The notes below the pieces were generated by a model, which was given only the letters and a program-made list of their open reading frames with translations, was not told where the DNA came from and did no database searches. A DNA stretch of 12,785 bases from Gammaproteobacteria bacterium (GTDB taxonomy: Bacteria > Pseudomonadota > Gammaproteobacteria > Xanthomonadales > Marinicellaceae). The first letter of the stretch is position 1. Every line of letters begins with the position of its first letter. Both the position numbers and the translations under genes were made by a program. Below are positions 1-5,988 of this stretch, piece by piece. The stretch is taken from positions 1 through 12,785 of the forward strand of contig JAUHXW010000055.1 in NCBI GenBank assembly GCA_030426705.1, given 5' to 3'.

Positions 1-1636
1 GTTCCACCTCAGTTTCTTTGGCGATTAATGAATGCCAATCTTGGCGTAGATGTTCCGTGCTTAATGCTCGGTAAGGCTGATATTCAAACAACTGTTCAAA
101 CAGCACCGGATAACGAATCAAAACATCCTTAAAATACGAATCTTGCTGCAACAATTGCAGTACGTTATGCAGGACATTGTGTTCTTTCAGCAGCATCAAC
201 AAGTAATTGGGGCGTTTAAGCAATACTTTGACAACTCGGGTGAAGTCAAGACAAACTTCCCGATTGGCTTTACCCAAACATATTTCCAACAATTGTTTGG
301 CTTTTTGTGCCGTATCTTGAGGCACTCTGGATAAATTCAGTTCATCAATTAATGTTTGCAACAAAATTTGCTGTTGGGCATTTAACTGATGTTCATCCTG
401 TTTTGGATGACTGAAAATTTCAGCAAAAATCTGATCCACAGATTGTCTTAAACCGGTTAACTGACTGATTAGCAACGTCCAACTTTCTGAACCTAAAATT
501 TCAGCAAAAACAGCCTGCAAATCATCATCCTGAGGTAATTCGTGGGTGTCCTGATCCTGAACAATCTGCGCCAGGTTCTCTGTCTTTCTTAACCACAACC
601 AGGCTTGTTCAAGCACGCTGGCATTATCTTTCGAAATTTTTTTATGGAACAACAACTTATCAAATTGCGGATGAATTGCAACCCCTTGCAGCTGCTTGAT
701 TCTACCGCCAAAAACCACTTGCAAACTTTGTACAATAAACTCGATGGTTCTGATACCACCGAAACCAAGTTTTAAATCACTTTCATGTACCTGATGCTCT
801 AAAGCAATGTCCTGTTTGATTTTAGCCAATGCGTCAAATACTTTATAATCCAAATGACGCCTGTAGATAAATGCATTGATTTCTTTCATCAATGACTGGC
901 AAGCCCACTCATCACCACAAATCAGCCTGGCACGCATCCACGCAAACCGCTCCCAATCCCTACCCTCATTGATTAAATACTGAGCCAATGCATCTTTGGA
1001 ACAAACCAAAGGCCCGGCAGAACCAAAAGGCCGTAAACGCATATCCACCCGATAAACCCGACCATCACTGGTAAAACTGTCTAACAATTGAATCATTTTT
1101 TTGCCAAAACGCATGAACCAGGATTCAGCATCAAGACTTCTTTCGCCATCAGACATCCCTGCGCCATCATGCACAAAAACCAAATCTATATCAGAAGAAT
1201 AATTAAGCTCGCAAGTCCCCAATTTACCCAAGGCAAACACTTGCAAAGTAGCGACATCTCCATTTTGGTTTTTGATACAGCCATAACGACTTTGCATTTC
1301 AGTATTGACCATATGCCAAGCCTGTGAAAGCAAAAAATCAGCCAGCTCGGAAACCAATTTCATGGTTAAAGTATGCTTCGACAAAGGTAAAAAGAAATCC
1401 TGGAAAGCCATATAGGCCAGTCTTGATTGGCGAAATTGTCGCAATTGGCCAAACTTATCCAAATGTGACTTGGCTGCTACAAATTGCTCCCAATCAAGGT
1501 TCAAATCATAATCAGCTAAGTCGGGGAATGTTGTTTGCAGATCCTGTATCGTCGACCCATGTGAATGAATAAAGGGAAATAAAGGCAACCAGTCAGGAGT
1601 CAGGCTCGAACGGGTTGCCTTGTTTTCAGCGTTCAT
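1..1636 (-). CDS. glnE: Bifunctional glutamine synthetase adenylyltransferase/deadenylase, N-terminal 545 residues
   Basis: GlnE attaches AMP to, and removes it from, glutamine synthetase in the cytoplasm, under control of PII and glutamine; this is the family role. I translated the frame by hand from the ATG at 1636 to the window edge: 545 codons without a stop. The deadenylase nucleotidyltransferase domain lies at about residues 50-310. It carries LGKLG (137-140), the metal-binding SSDIDL (D149, D151), VDMRLRPFG (D198), GRDWERFAW (225-233) and GGIRTIEF (293-300). The helical linker carries RKTENLAQ and THELP (350-368). The second half begins near residue 465, and its catalytic domain lies beyond the window. 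The N-terminus seems about 24 residues shorter than E. coli GlnE (from memory). The start overlaps the stop of the upstream TRAP-binding gene as ATGA, suggesting translational coupling. Odd points are T297, where Glu is usual (GGIREIEF), and a GTCELN stretch where GGGELN is common. The gene is truncated only by the window edge. Confidence 0.95.
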   Translation of the reverse strand, partial: MNAENKATRSSLTPDWLPLFPFIHSHGSTIQDLQTTFPDLADYDLNLDWEQFVAAKSHLDKFGQLRQFRQSRLAYMAFQDFFLPLSKHTLTMKLVSELADFLLSQAWHMVNTEMQSRYGCIKNQNGDVATLQVFALGKLGTCELNYSSDIDLVFVHDGAGMSDGERSLDAESWFMRFGKKMIQLLDSFTSDGRVYRVDMRLRPFGSAGPLVCSKDALAQYLINEGRDWERFAWMRARLICGDEWACQSLMKEINAFIYRRHLDYKVFDALAKIKQDIALEHQVHESDLKLGFGGIRTIEFIVQSLQVVFGGRIKQLQGVAIHPQFDKLLFHKKISKDNASVLEQAWLWLRKTENLAQIVQDQDTHELPQDDDLQAVFAEILGSESWTLLISQLTGLRQSVDQIFAEIFSHPKQDEHQLNAQQQILLQTLIDELNLSRVPQDTAQKAKQLLEICLGKANREVCLDFTRVVKVLLKRPNYLLMLLKEHNVLHNVLQLLQQDSYFKDVLIRYPVLFEQLFEYQPYRALSTEHLRQDWHSLIAKETEVE

Positions 1637-2721
1637 CTGGCTTGCAAATAAGCCAGTTCTGAAACAGCCAACCATTTTTGTGTTTGGTCAGCAAAGGATT
1701 TGTATGATTGATAAATTCGCTGTGACAACTCGCTGTGCTGGCCCAGTTCTTGCAACACATCAGCTGCATAGGATTTGAATTCTTCCATGACATCGGGTGG
1801 AAATTGTCGCAGTTCAACCTGATGTTCATGCTGTAAGGTTTCTAACGCGCGCTGATTGTTGGCAGTGAACTCGGAAAGCATGTGTTGATTGGCCGCCATG
1901 GCTGCCATTTCTACCACTTTTTGTAAATCTTCGGGCAAGGCATCGAAGGCCTGTTGATTAACCATCGCTTCCAGACAAGCTGTCGGTTCATGCCAACCTG
2001 GATAGTAATAAAACTGGGCAGCTTGATATAAGCCAAAAGCCAAATCATTGTATGGTCCAACCCACTCTGTGGCATCAATGGTGCCCGTTTGTAAAGCGGT
2101 AAACAATTCAGCGCCTGGAAGGGCTTGTGGCGTGCCACCAGCACGAGCCAACACATCTCCACCCATGCCAGGAATGCGCATCACCAGACCTTTGATGTCG
2201 TCTTTGGTATTGATTTCCTTGTTGAACCAACCACCCATTTGTACACCGGTTTGGCCAGCAGGCATCGGTTTCAGACCAAACGGCTGGTAAGCTTCTTCCC
2301 ATAGTTGCAAGCCACCACCATGATACAACCAGGCATTCATTTCATTGGCGCTCATGCCAAAGGGTACTGCACCAAAAAATTGTGCCTCTGGGAGCTTGCC
2401 TTTCCAGTAATAGGCCGCTGCATGTCCCATTTGTGCAGTGCCGGCTGAAACCGCATCAAAAACCTCAAAAGCAGGTACCAGTTCGCCACTACCAAACACC
2501 TTAACGGTTAAACGTCCACCGGACATTTGAGTAATGGCTTTGGCCAAAAATTCTGCGCCGGTACCTAAACCCGGAAAATTTTTCGGCCAGGCAGTGACCA
2601 TTTTCCAAGTTATTTTCTGTGCCGACCTGGCCTCTTTTGTTGATGCTGCGTCCTGTTTGCAACCCGCTAAAGCCAATGATGCCGCTAACGCACCACCGGT
2701 AACTACTTGACGTCTTTTCAT
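1633..2721 (-). CDS. TRAP transporter solute-binding protein (DctP/TakP-like), probable lipoprotein
   Basis: This is a 362-residue periplasmic binding protein of the TRAP DctP family, which captures organic acids for a DctQM-type membrane permease. The N-terminus has a twin-arginine (R3, R4), a hydrophobic stretch and a lipobox LAGC with C21, so a Tat-exported or Sec-exported lipoprotein is likely. The mature part opens with the TakP-like WKMVTAWPKNFPGLGTGA (39-56). It contains Q157, the family-conserved Arg in RIPG (R182) and an E219-W220 pair. As I recall, the matching Q and E-W residues of Rhodobacter TakP help hold the Na+/2-oxoacid ligand, so a 2-oxoacid substrate is plausible but unproven. 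Start: the ATG is 4 nt after the upstream stop, with no strong Shine-Dalgarno, suggesting coupling. Its own stop overlaps the glnE start. No DctQ or DctM gene is visible nearby, so it is an orphan here. The C-terminal 80 residues are helical and rich in Gln and Glu. Confidence 0.9.
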   Translation of the reverse strand: MKRRQVVTGGALAASLALAGCKQDAASTKEARSAQKITWKMVTAWPKNFPGLGTGAEFLAKAITQMSGGRLTVKVFGSGELVPAFEVFDAVSAGTAQMGHAAAYYWKGKLPEAQFFGAVPFGMSANEMNAWLYHGGGLQLWEEAYQPFGLKPMPAGQTGVQMGGWFNKEINTKDDIKGLVMRIPGMGGDVLARAGGTPQALPGAELFTALQTGTIDATEWVGPYNDLAFGLYQAAQFYYYPGWHEPTACLEAMVNQQAFDALPEDLQKVVEMAAMAANQHMLSEFTANNQRALETLQHEHQVELRQFPPDVMEEFKSYAADVLQELGQHSELSQRIYQSYKSFADQTQKWLAVSELAYLQAR

Positions 2722-2725
2722 GGTT

Positions 2726-3178
2726 TTACTGGCAATACTCTTTGACAGCTTGTTGCGCCTTTTTCAGGGCTTGTACCCTTTGCTCATCTGACATTCTGAC
2801 ATTTTCGCCGGTTTTTTCATCTTTTTGTACGACCCTTACCGAAGCATTTAACGAATCAATGTTTCGACGTGCTTGCTCGCACATTTTTTTCTTGTTAGCT
2901 GCGTCTGATTTGGCTAATTGTTCGCGAGCCAAGGCTTCAGCTTCTTCATCCTCTGCAGTCGGGGCATCTTTATCACCAGCTTTATCAGCTGATCCACTTT
3001 CTTCGGCTTGTACGGCCTTAGGGCCTTTTTTGACCTTAACTGTTTCCACTTCTTGTCCAGGTGGTTTTTGTGATGAATAATGAATTTGACCATTTTCATC
3101 CACCCATTTATAAATTTTTCCGGCTTGTATACCTGTGACCATCACAAATAACATCACCAAAATTGCAAAATATTTCAT
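2726..3178 (-). CDS. DUF4124 domain periplasmic protein
   Basis: This is a 150-residue protein of unknown function. Residues 1-19 are a Sec signal peptide (hydrophobic core then a G-I-Q-A end, cleavage probably after A19). The following segment KIYKWVDENGQIHYSS (21-36) is the hallmark of DUF4124, a short beta domain common in gammaproteobacterial envelope proteins. Then comes a low-complexity stretch rich in Lys, Glu, Asp and Ala (about 45-95) and a C-terminal helical pair bounded by C100 and C149, which could form a disulfide in the periplasm. I chose the ATG at 3178 because CAGGAG at 3185-3190 sits 6 nt upstream of it. An in-frame ATG at 3191-3193 would place that Shine-Dalgarno inside the gene and break the signal peptide. 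It is the first gene of the minus-strand run with the TRAP-binding protein and glnE. Its function cannot be told from sequence. Confidence 0.85.
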   Translation of the reverse strand: MKYFAILVMLFVMVTGIQAGKIYKWVDENGQIHYSSQKPPGQEVETVKVKKGPKAVQAEESGSADKAGDKDAPTAEDEEAEALAREQLAKSDAANKKKMCEQARRNIDSLNASVRVVQKDEKTGENVRMSDEQRVQALKKAQQAVKEYCQ

Positions 3179-3184
3179 ATTAAA

Positions 3185-3190
3185 CTCCTG
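3185..3190 (-). promoter_or_regulatory. Shine-Dalgarno of the DUF4124 gene
   Basis: The minus strand reads CAGGAG here, followed by a 6-nt spacer and the ATG at 3178. It decides the start: the longer reading from 3193 would begin immediately in front of this motif and add five residues ahead of a good signal peptide. Confidence 0.8.
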
Positions 3191-3220
3191 CATTTTTAAT
3201 CATCTTAAAAATTTTTCCGC

Positions 3221-3229
3221 TAAATAGCA
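3221..3229 (-). promoter_or_regulatory. Candidate extended -10 promoter for the minus-strand run
   Basis: On the minus strand the sequence reads TGCTATTTA, an extended -10 (TGn followed by a hexamer matching TATAAT at four of six positions), about 45 nt upstream of the DUF4124 start. I find no good -35 at 16-18 bp, so it would depend on the extended element or an activator. It lies in the 145-bp divergent gap shared with pssA. Confidence 0.35.
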
Positions 3230-3264
3230 AGAACGGGTACTGGGTAGACCACGATTTAATCATT

Positions 3265-3292
3265 TTTATCCCATTCCTTATTAAGTTACAAT
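3265..3292 (+). promoter_or_regulatory. Candidate promoter for pssA
   Basis: TACAAT at 3287-3292 matches the -10 consensus at five of six positions and lies 31 nt before the pssA ATG. The best -35 in range is a poor TTTATC at 3265-3270, 16 bp upstream. The gap is otherwise AT-rich and holds no obvious gene. No clear Shine-Dalgarno precedes the pssA start. Confidence 0.3.
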
Positions 3293-3323
3293 AAAGCCTA
3301 CAGAAAAAAAATATGTTTTATCT

Positions 3324-4112
3324 ATGTCAAAATTAGACAACGCAAAACGCAAAGGCATCTACTTATTACCCAACCTGTTCACCACGGGCGCTTTGTTTTC
3401 AGGTTTTTATTCCATCATTGCCGGCATTCAGGGCAAGTATGAGATGGCCTGTCTGAGCATTTTCATCGCTGCGCTATTAGATGCTCTGGATGGCCGTGTA
3501 GCACGTTTGACCAATACCCAATCTGAATTCGGTGAGCAATATGATTCGCTGTCTGATTTGGTATCTTTTGGCATTGCGCCAGCTTTGTTGATGTTTAACT
3601 GGTCTCTATCTCATTTGAACATAGTTCATCCTGTGTTGGGAAAAATTGGTTGGTTGGCAGCTTTTATCTTTGCAGTTTCTGGCGCATTGAGACTGGCCAG
3701 GTTCAATACCCAGATAGGAGTGATTGACAAAGCCTATTTTCAAGGCCTGCCCTCTCCAGCTGCTGCCGCTGTGGTCACTTCTTTTGTATGGATCAGCGTG
3801 GATCTTGAACTGATTGGTGCAGATTTGAAATACATCGCCATGCCCTTGACCATAGTTGTTGGCTTATTGATGGTTTCCCGGTTCCGTTATTATTCATTCA
3901 AAACCATTCCATTCAAAGAGAATGTTTCATTTGTCTGGATATTGCTGTTGGTGCTTGTTTTTGTGTTGTTAACCATAAAAACAGCCTGGGTACTTTTTGT
4001 GGTCTTTACCACCTATGCCCTATCCGGAATCATAATTACCATGCTGACTATAAAACAAAAAAGGGCTTTGAAGAAACAGTCAAAACAAAAAGAAAAAGAT
4101 GAAGCCGAATAA
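3324..4112 (+). CDS. pssA: CDP-diacylglycerol--serine O-phosphatidyltransferase
   Basis: This inner-membrane enzyme joins CDP-diacylglycerol and serine to give phosphatidylserine, the precursor of phosphatidylethanolamine. The 262-residue product carries the full CDP-alcohol phosphotransferase signature: D53, D56-G57, A60-R61, G70, D74 and D78, with exact DGxxAR-8x-GxxxDxxxD spacing. The opening KGIYLLPNLFTTG is typical of the membrane-integral (Bacillus-like) type of PssA, rather than the phospholipase-D-like PssA of E. coli. Several hydrophobic segments follow (roughly 20-50, 80-125, 140-165, 170-190, 200-245), and the C-terminal tail of about 20 residues is very Lys-rich. The ATG at 3324 is used because the upstream ATG at 3313 is in another frame; no strong Shine-Dalgarno is visible. 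The 3' end overlaps the next gene by 14 bp, so the two are probably co-transcribed. Other CDP-alcohol transferases (e.g. PgsA) are less likely given the N-terminal match. Confidence 0.92.
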   Translation: MSKLDNAKRKGIYLLPNLFTTGALFSGFYSIIAGIQGKYEMACLSIFIAALLDALDGRVARLTNTQSEFGEQYDSLSDLVSFGIAPALLMFNWSLSHLNIVHPVLGKIGWLAAFIFAVSGALRLARFNTQIGVIDKAYFQGLPSPAAAAVVTSFVWISVDLELIGADLKYIAMPLTIVVGLLMVSRFRYYSFKTIPFKENVSFVWILLLVLVFVLLTIKTAWVLFVVFTTYALSGIIITMLTIKQKRALKKQSKQKEKDEAE

Positions 4113-5790
4113 CCAATTATTCAGTAATGATCCTGCACAACAGTCTGCTGGCACATTAGAACAGCTGAGTTTACTGGCTGATTTAAGCCAGGATTTCGTT
4201 AAATCGATGGACATCAATGACATCTTGCGACGTGCCGTTACCCGAATCAAATCATACATGGATGCAGAAGCTGCCAGCGTTTTCCTGGTTGATAAAACCG
4301 AAGAAAATCTGGTATGCAGAGCCAGTGCAGGACCAGTGGATGTCACCTCCATGGCTTTGAAAACAGATGCTGGTATTATTGGCAGAACCTTCACTACAGG
4401 TAAAAGCCAAATGATCAAGGATGCCAGAAAGGATGCCGATTTTGTTTGTCATGTTGATACGCTGACCGGCTTTCAAACCAGATCGGTGTTGTGTGCACCT
4501 TTACTCAGCCAGGGGAAAACCATTGGTGTTATTCAAGTGCTGAACAAATTGAATGAAAGTTTATTCCAAAGAAGAGATTTAGATATTCTGCGTTTGTTGG
4601 CCACCCCCATTGCATTGGCTGTACAAAATGCCCGTTACACCTTAAATTTCGTTGAACAAAAACGCATCAAAAAAGAACTGACATTGGCACGGAAATTGCA
4701 ACGTTCTTTGTTACCTGGCCGATTGAAACCTCCTTTTCCGGTTGTAGGCAGTAACATCTCAGCCAATGAGGTTTCTGGTGACTTCTATGATTATTTTGAA
4801 CTGAATGATGGCACCGTAGGCTTCATCATTGGCGATGTTTCTGGCAAAGGACTGGATGCTTCGATGCTGATGGTTCGTGCCAGCAGTTTGCTGCGTTGGA
4901 TTGGTAAAGACAAACTGCCACCCGGCCAATGGCTCGCTAAAGCCAACAAAGAACTGTGTGAAAAAGCGTCTCGGGGCTTATTTGTTTGTGCGGCTGTTGG
5001 CTATTATGACCCGAAAACTGACCTGGCAACCTGGTCCAATGCCGGTTTACCGCCAGTGATTTACAAATGCCCCAAATGCAACATCCAAACCTGGAATGCC
5101 GATGCGCCACCATTGGGCATCAAAGCCAGCGATTTATCTTTTGAACAACAATCATTGAAACTCAACATGGGTGGCCTGTATTTCTTAACAGATGGCCTGA
5201 CTGATGCCAGAAATGACAACAATGAGCGCAGAGAATTAGAAGGCATCATAGAAGACATCAAAAACACCGAATCCGAATCACCTGAGGTGCGCATCGGTAA
5301 GCTCATCACATCAGCGCGACGACATAAATTGAACGATGATGCCACCGTTTTATTGATTGAACGACGGGATCATTTGCAAGAAGAAGTCTTGTTGACCGAA
5401 TATTTCAAAGCCAGCCCATGCCAACTCAAACAAATCAGGCACAAAATCATGGAAGTATCTAAGCAAACCGGATTTAATGAACAATGCTGTCAGCAAATCA
5501 TCCTCAGCCTGGATGAAGCCATCACCAACATCATCCGCCATGCTTATAAAGACAATCAGCAAGGCGACATTGAACTGGAAATAAAAACCCAAAACAAAAC
5601 CATGGTGTTTTATCTGCGAGATTTCGCCCCTGAAGTCTACGACAGCTCCATTCGTCCTCGTGACTTATCAAACCCATTACCTGGGCAAATGGGCATCAAT
5701 TTTATCGACAGTGTCATGGACTCCTGGGAATTTGCCACACCTAAAGACGGCTACGGCAACTTGCTGATTATGAAGAAAGAGATTGAATAG
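4099..5790 (+). CDS. GAF - SpoIIE/PP2C phosphatase - RsbW-like HATPase signalling protein
   Basis: This 563-residue cytoplasmic protein combines three partner-switching parts. A GAF sensor domain spans about 20-182. A short helical linker (183-207, ending in ARKLQRSLLPG) leads to an RsbU/SpoIIE-type Ser/Thr phosphatase at about 208-422, with metal-binding acids in SGDFYDY (D228), GDVSGKG (D246), TDG (D365) and NDDAT (D413, D414). The C-terminal HATPase of anti-sigma-kinase type spans about 430-563, with N-box E473 and N477, D508 in DFAP, and glycines in PGQMG (528-532). By family knowledge the phosphatase dephosphorylates a STAS-domain antagonist and the HATPase phosphorylates it or binds a sigma factor; neither partner is in the window. 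There is no membrane segment. An unusual C324-P-K-C327 pair sits in the phosphatase domain. The ATG at 4099 lies inside pssA with only a purine-rich stretch before it, and the next gene follows a terminator-like hairpin. The domain assignment is firm; the regulated process is unknown. Confidence 0.88.
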   Translation: MKPNNQLFSNDPAQQSAGTLEQLSLLADLSQDFVKSMDINDILRRAVTRIKSYMDAEAASVFLVDKTEENLVCRASAGPVDVTSMALKTDAGIIGRTFTTGKSQMIKDARKDADFVCHVDTLTGFQTRSVLCAPLLSQGKTIGVIQVLNKLNESLFQRRDLDILRLLATPIALAVQNARYTLNFVEQKRIKKELTLARKLQRSLLPGRLKPPFPVVGSNISANEVSGDFYDYFELNDGTVGFIIGDVSGKGLDASMLMVRASSLLRWIGKDKLPPGQWLAKANKELCEKASRGLFVCAAVGYYDPKTDLATWSNAGLPPVIYKCPKCNIQTWNADAPPLGIKASDLSFEQQSLKLNMGGLYFLTDGLTDARNDNNERRELEGIIEDIKNTESESPEVRIGKLITSARRHKLNDDATVLLIERRDHLQEEVLLTEYFKASPCQLKQIRHKIMEVSKQTGFNEQCCQQIILSLDEAITNIIRHAYKDNQQGDIELEIKTQNKTMVFYLRDFAPEVYDSSIRPRDLSNPLPGQMGINFIDSVMDSWEFATPKDGYGNLLIMKKEIE

Positions 5791-5820
5791 ACTGTTACGA
5801 ATCAATACAATTCTGAACCC

Positions 5821-5841
5821 AATTGTTTTTTAACAATTTTT
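5821..5841 (+). terminator. AT-rich candidate terminator after the pssA-phosphatase pair
   Basis: AATTGTT (5821-5827), a TTTT loop and AACAATT (5832-5838) form a perfect 7-bp stem running into a five-T tract, 31 nt after the phosphatase stop. The stem has only one G:C pair, so termination may be weak. The rest of the gap to 5988 (about 150 nt) shows no gene. It contains a loose -10-like TATAAC at 5929-5934 without a convincing -35. Confidence 0.45.
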
Positions 5842-5976
5842 AGAACGGCATACCACATAGGAATGGTCTGCTGCTGAGACATCAATGCCTGTCATAGCAT
5901 CTTGTCTGAGATACAAATTCAATTTAGATATAACAAATTTCCAAAATAATAAATGGACGTTAAAAAAACCTATAAC

Positions 5977-5982
5977 AGGAGA
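5977..5982 (+). promoter_or_regulatory. Shine-Dalgarno of the S9 peptidase gene
   Basis: AGGAGA with a 6-nt spacer to the ATG at 5989. It decides the start: the in-frame ATG at 5953 would put 12 polar, basic residues before the signal peptide and has no ribosome-binding site of its own. Confidence 0.8.
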
Positions 5983-5988
5983 CAATTT

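Noticed and set aside
1088..1572. Plus-strand open frames of about 80 codons opposite glnE
   Set aside because: The minus-strand frame through this region carries the GlnE catalytic motifs; the plus-strand products show no family features.
3207..3216. AAAAATTTTT palindrome between the DUF4124 gene and pssA
   Set aside because: A simple A/T run of this kind is expected by chance in an AT-rich gap and has no flanking structure that would make it a terminator or operator.
5842..5950. Search of the gap before the S9 peptidase for a small RNA or operator
   Set aside because: Only short 4-bp inverted matches (such as GTCT/AGAC) and weak promoter-like hexamers are present; nothing rises above chance.
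5953..5988. Earlier start for the S9 peptidase at 5953
   Set aside because: It would add 12 polar residues before a good signal peptide, and the AGGAGA motif lies between the two ATGs, at the right distance only for 5989.
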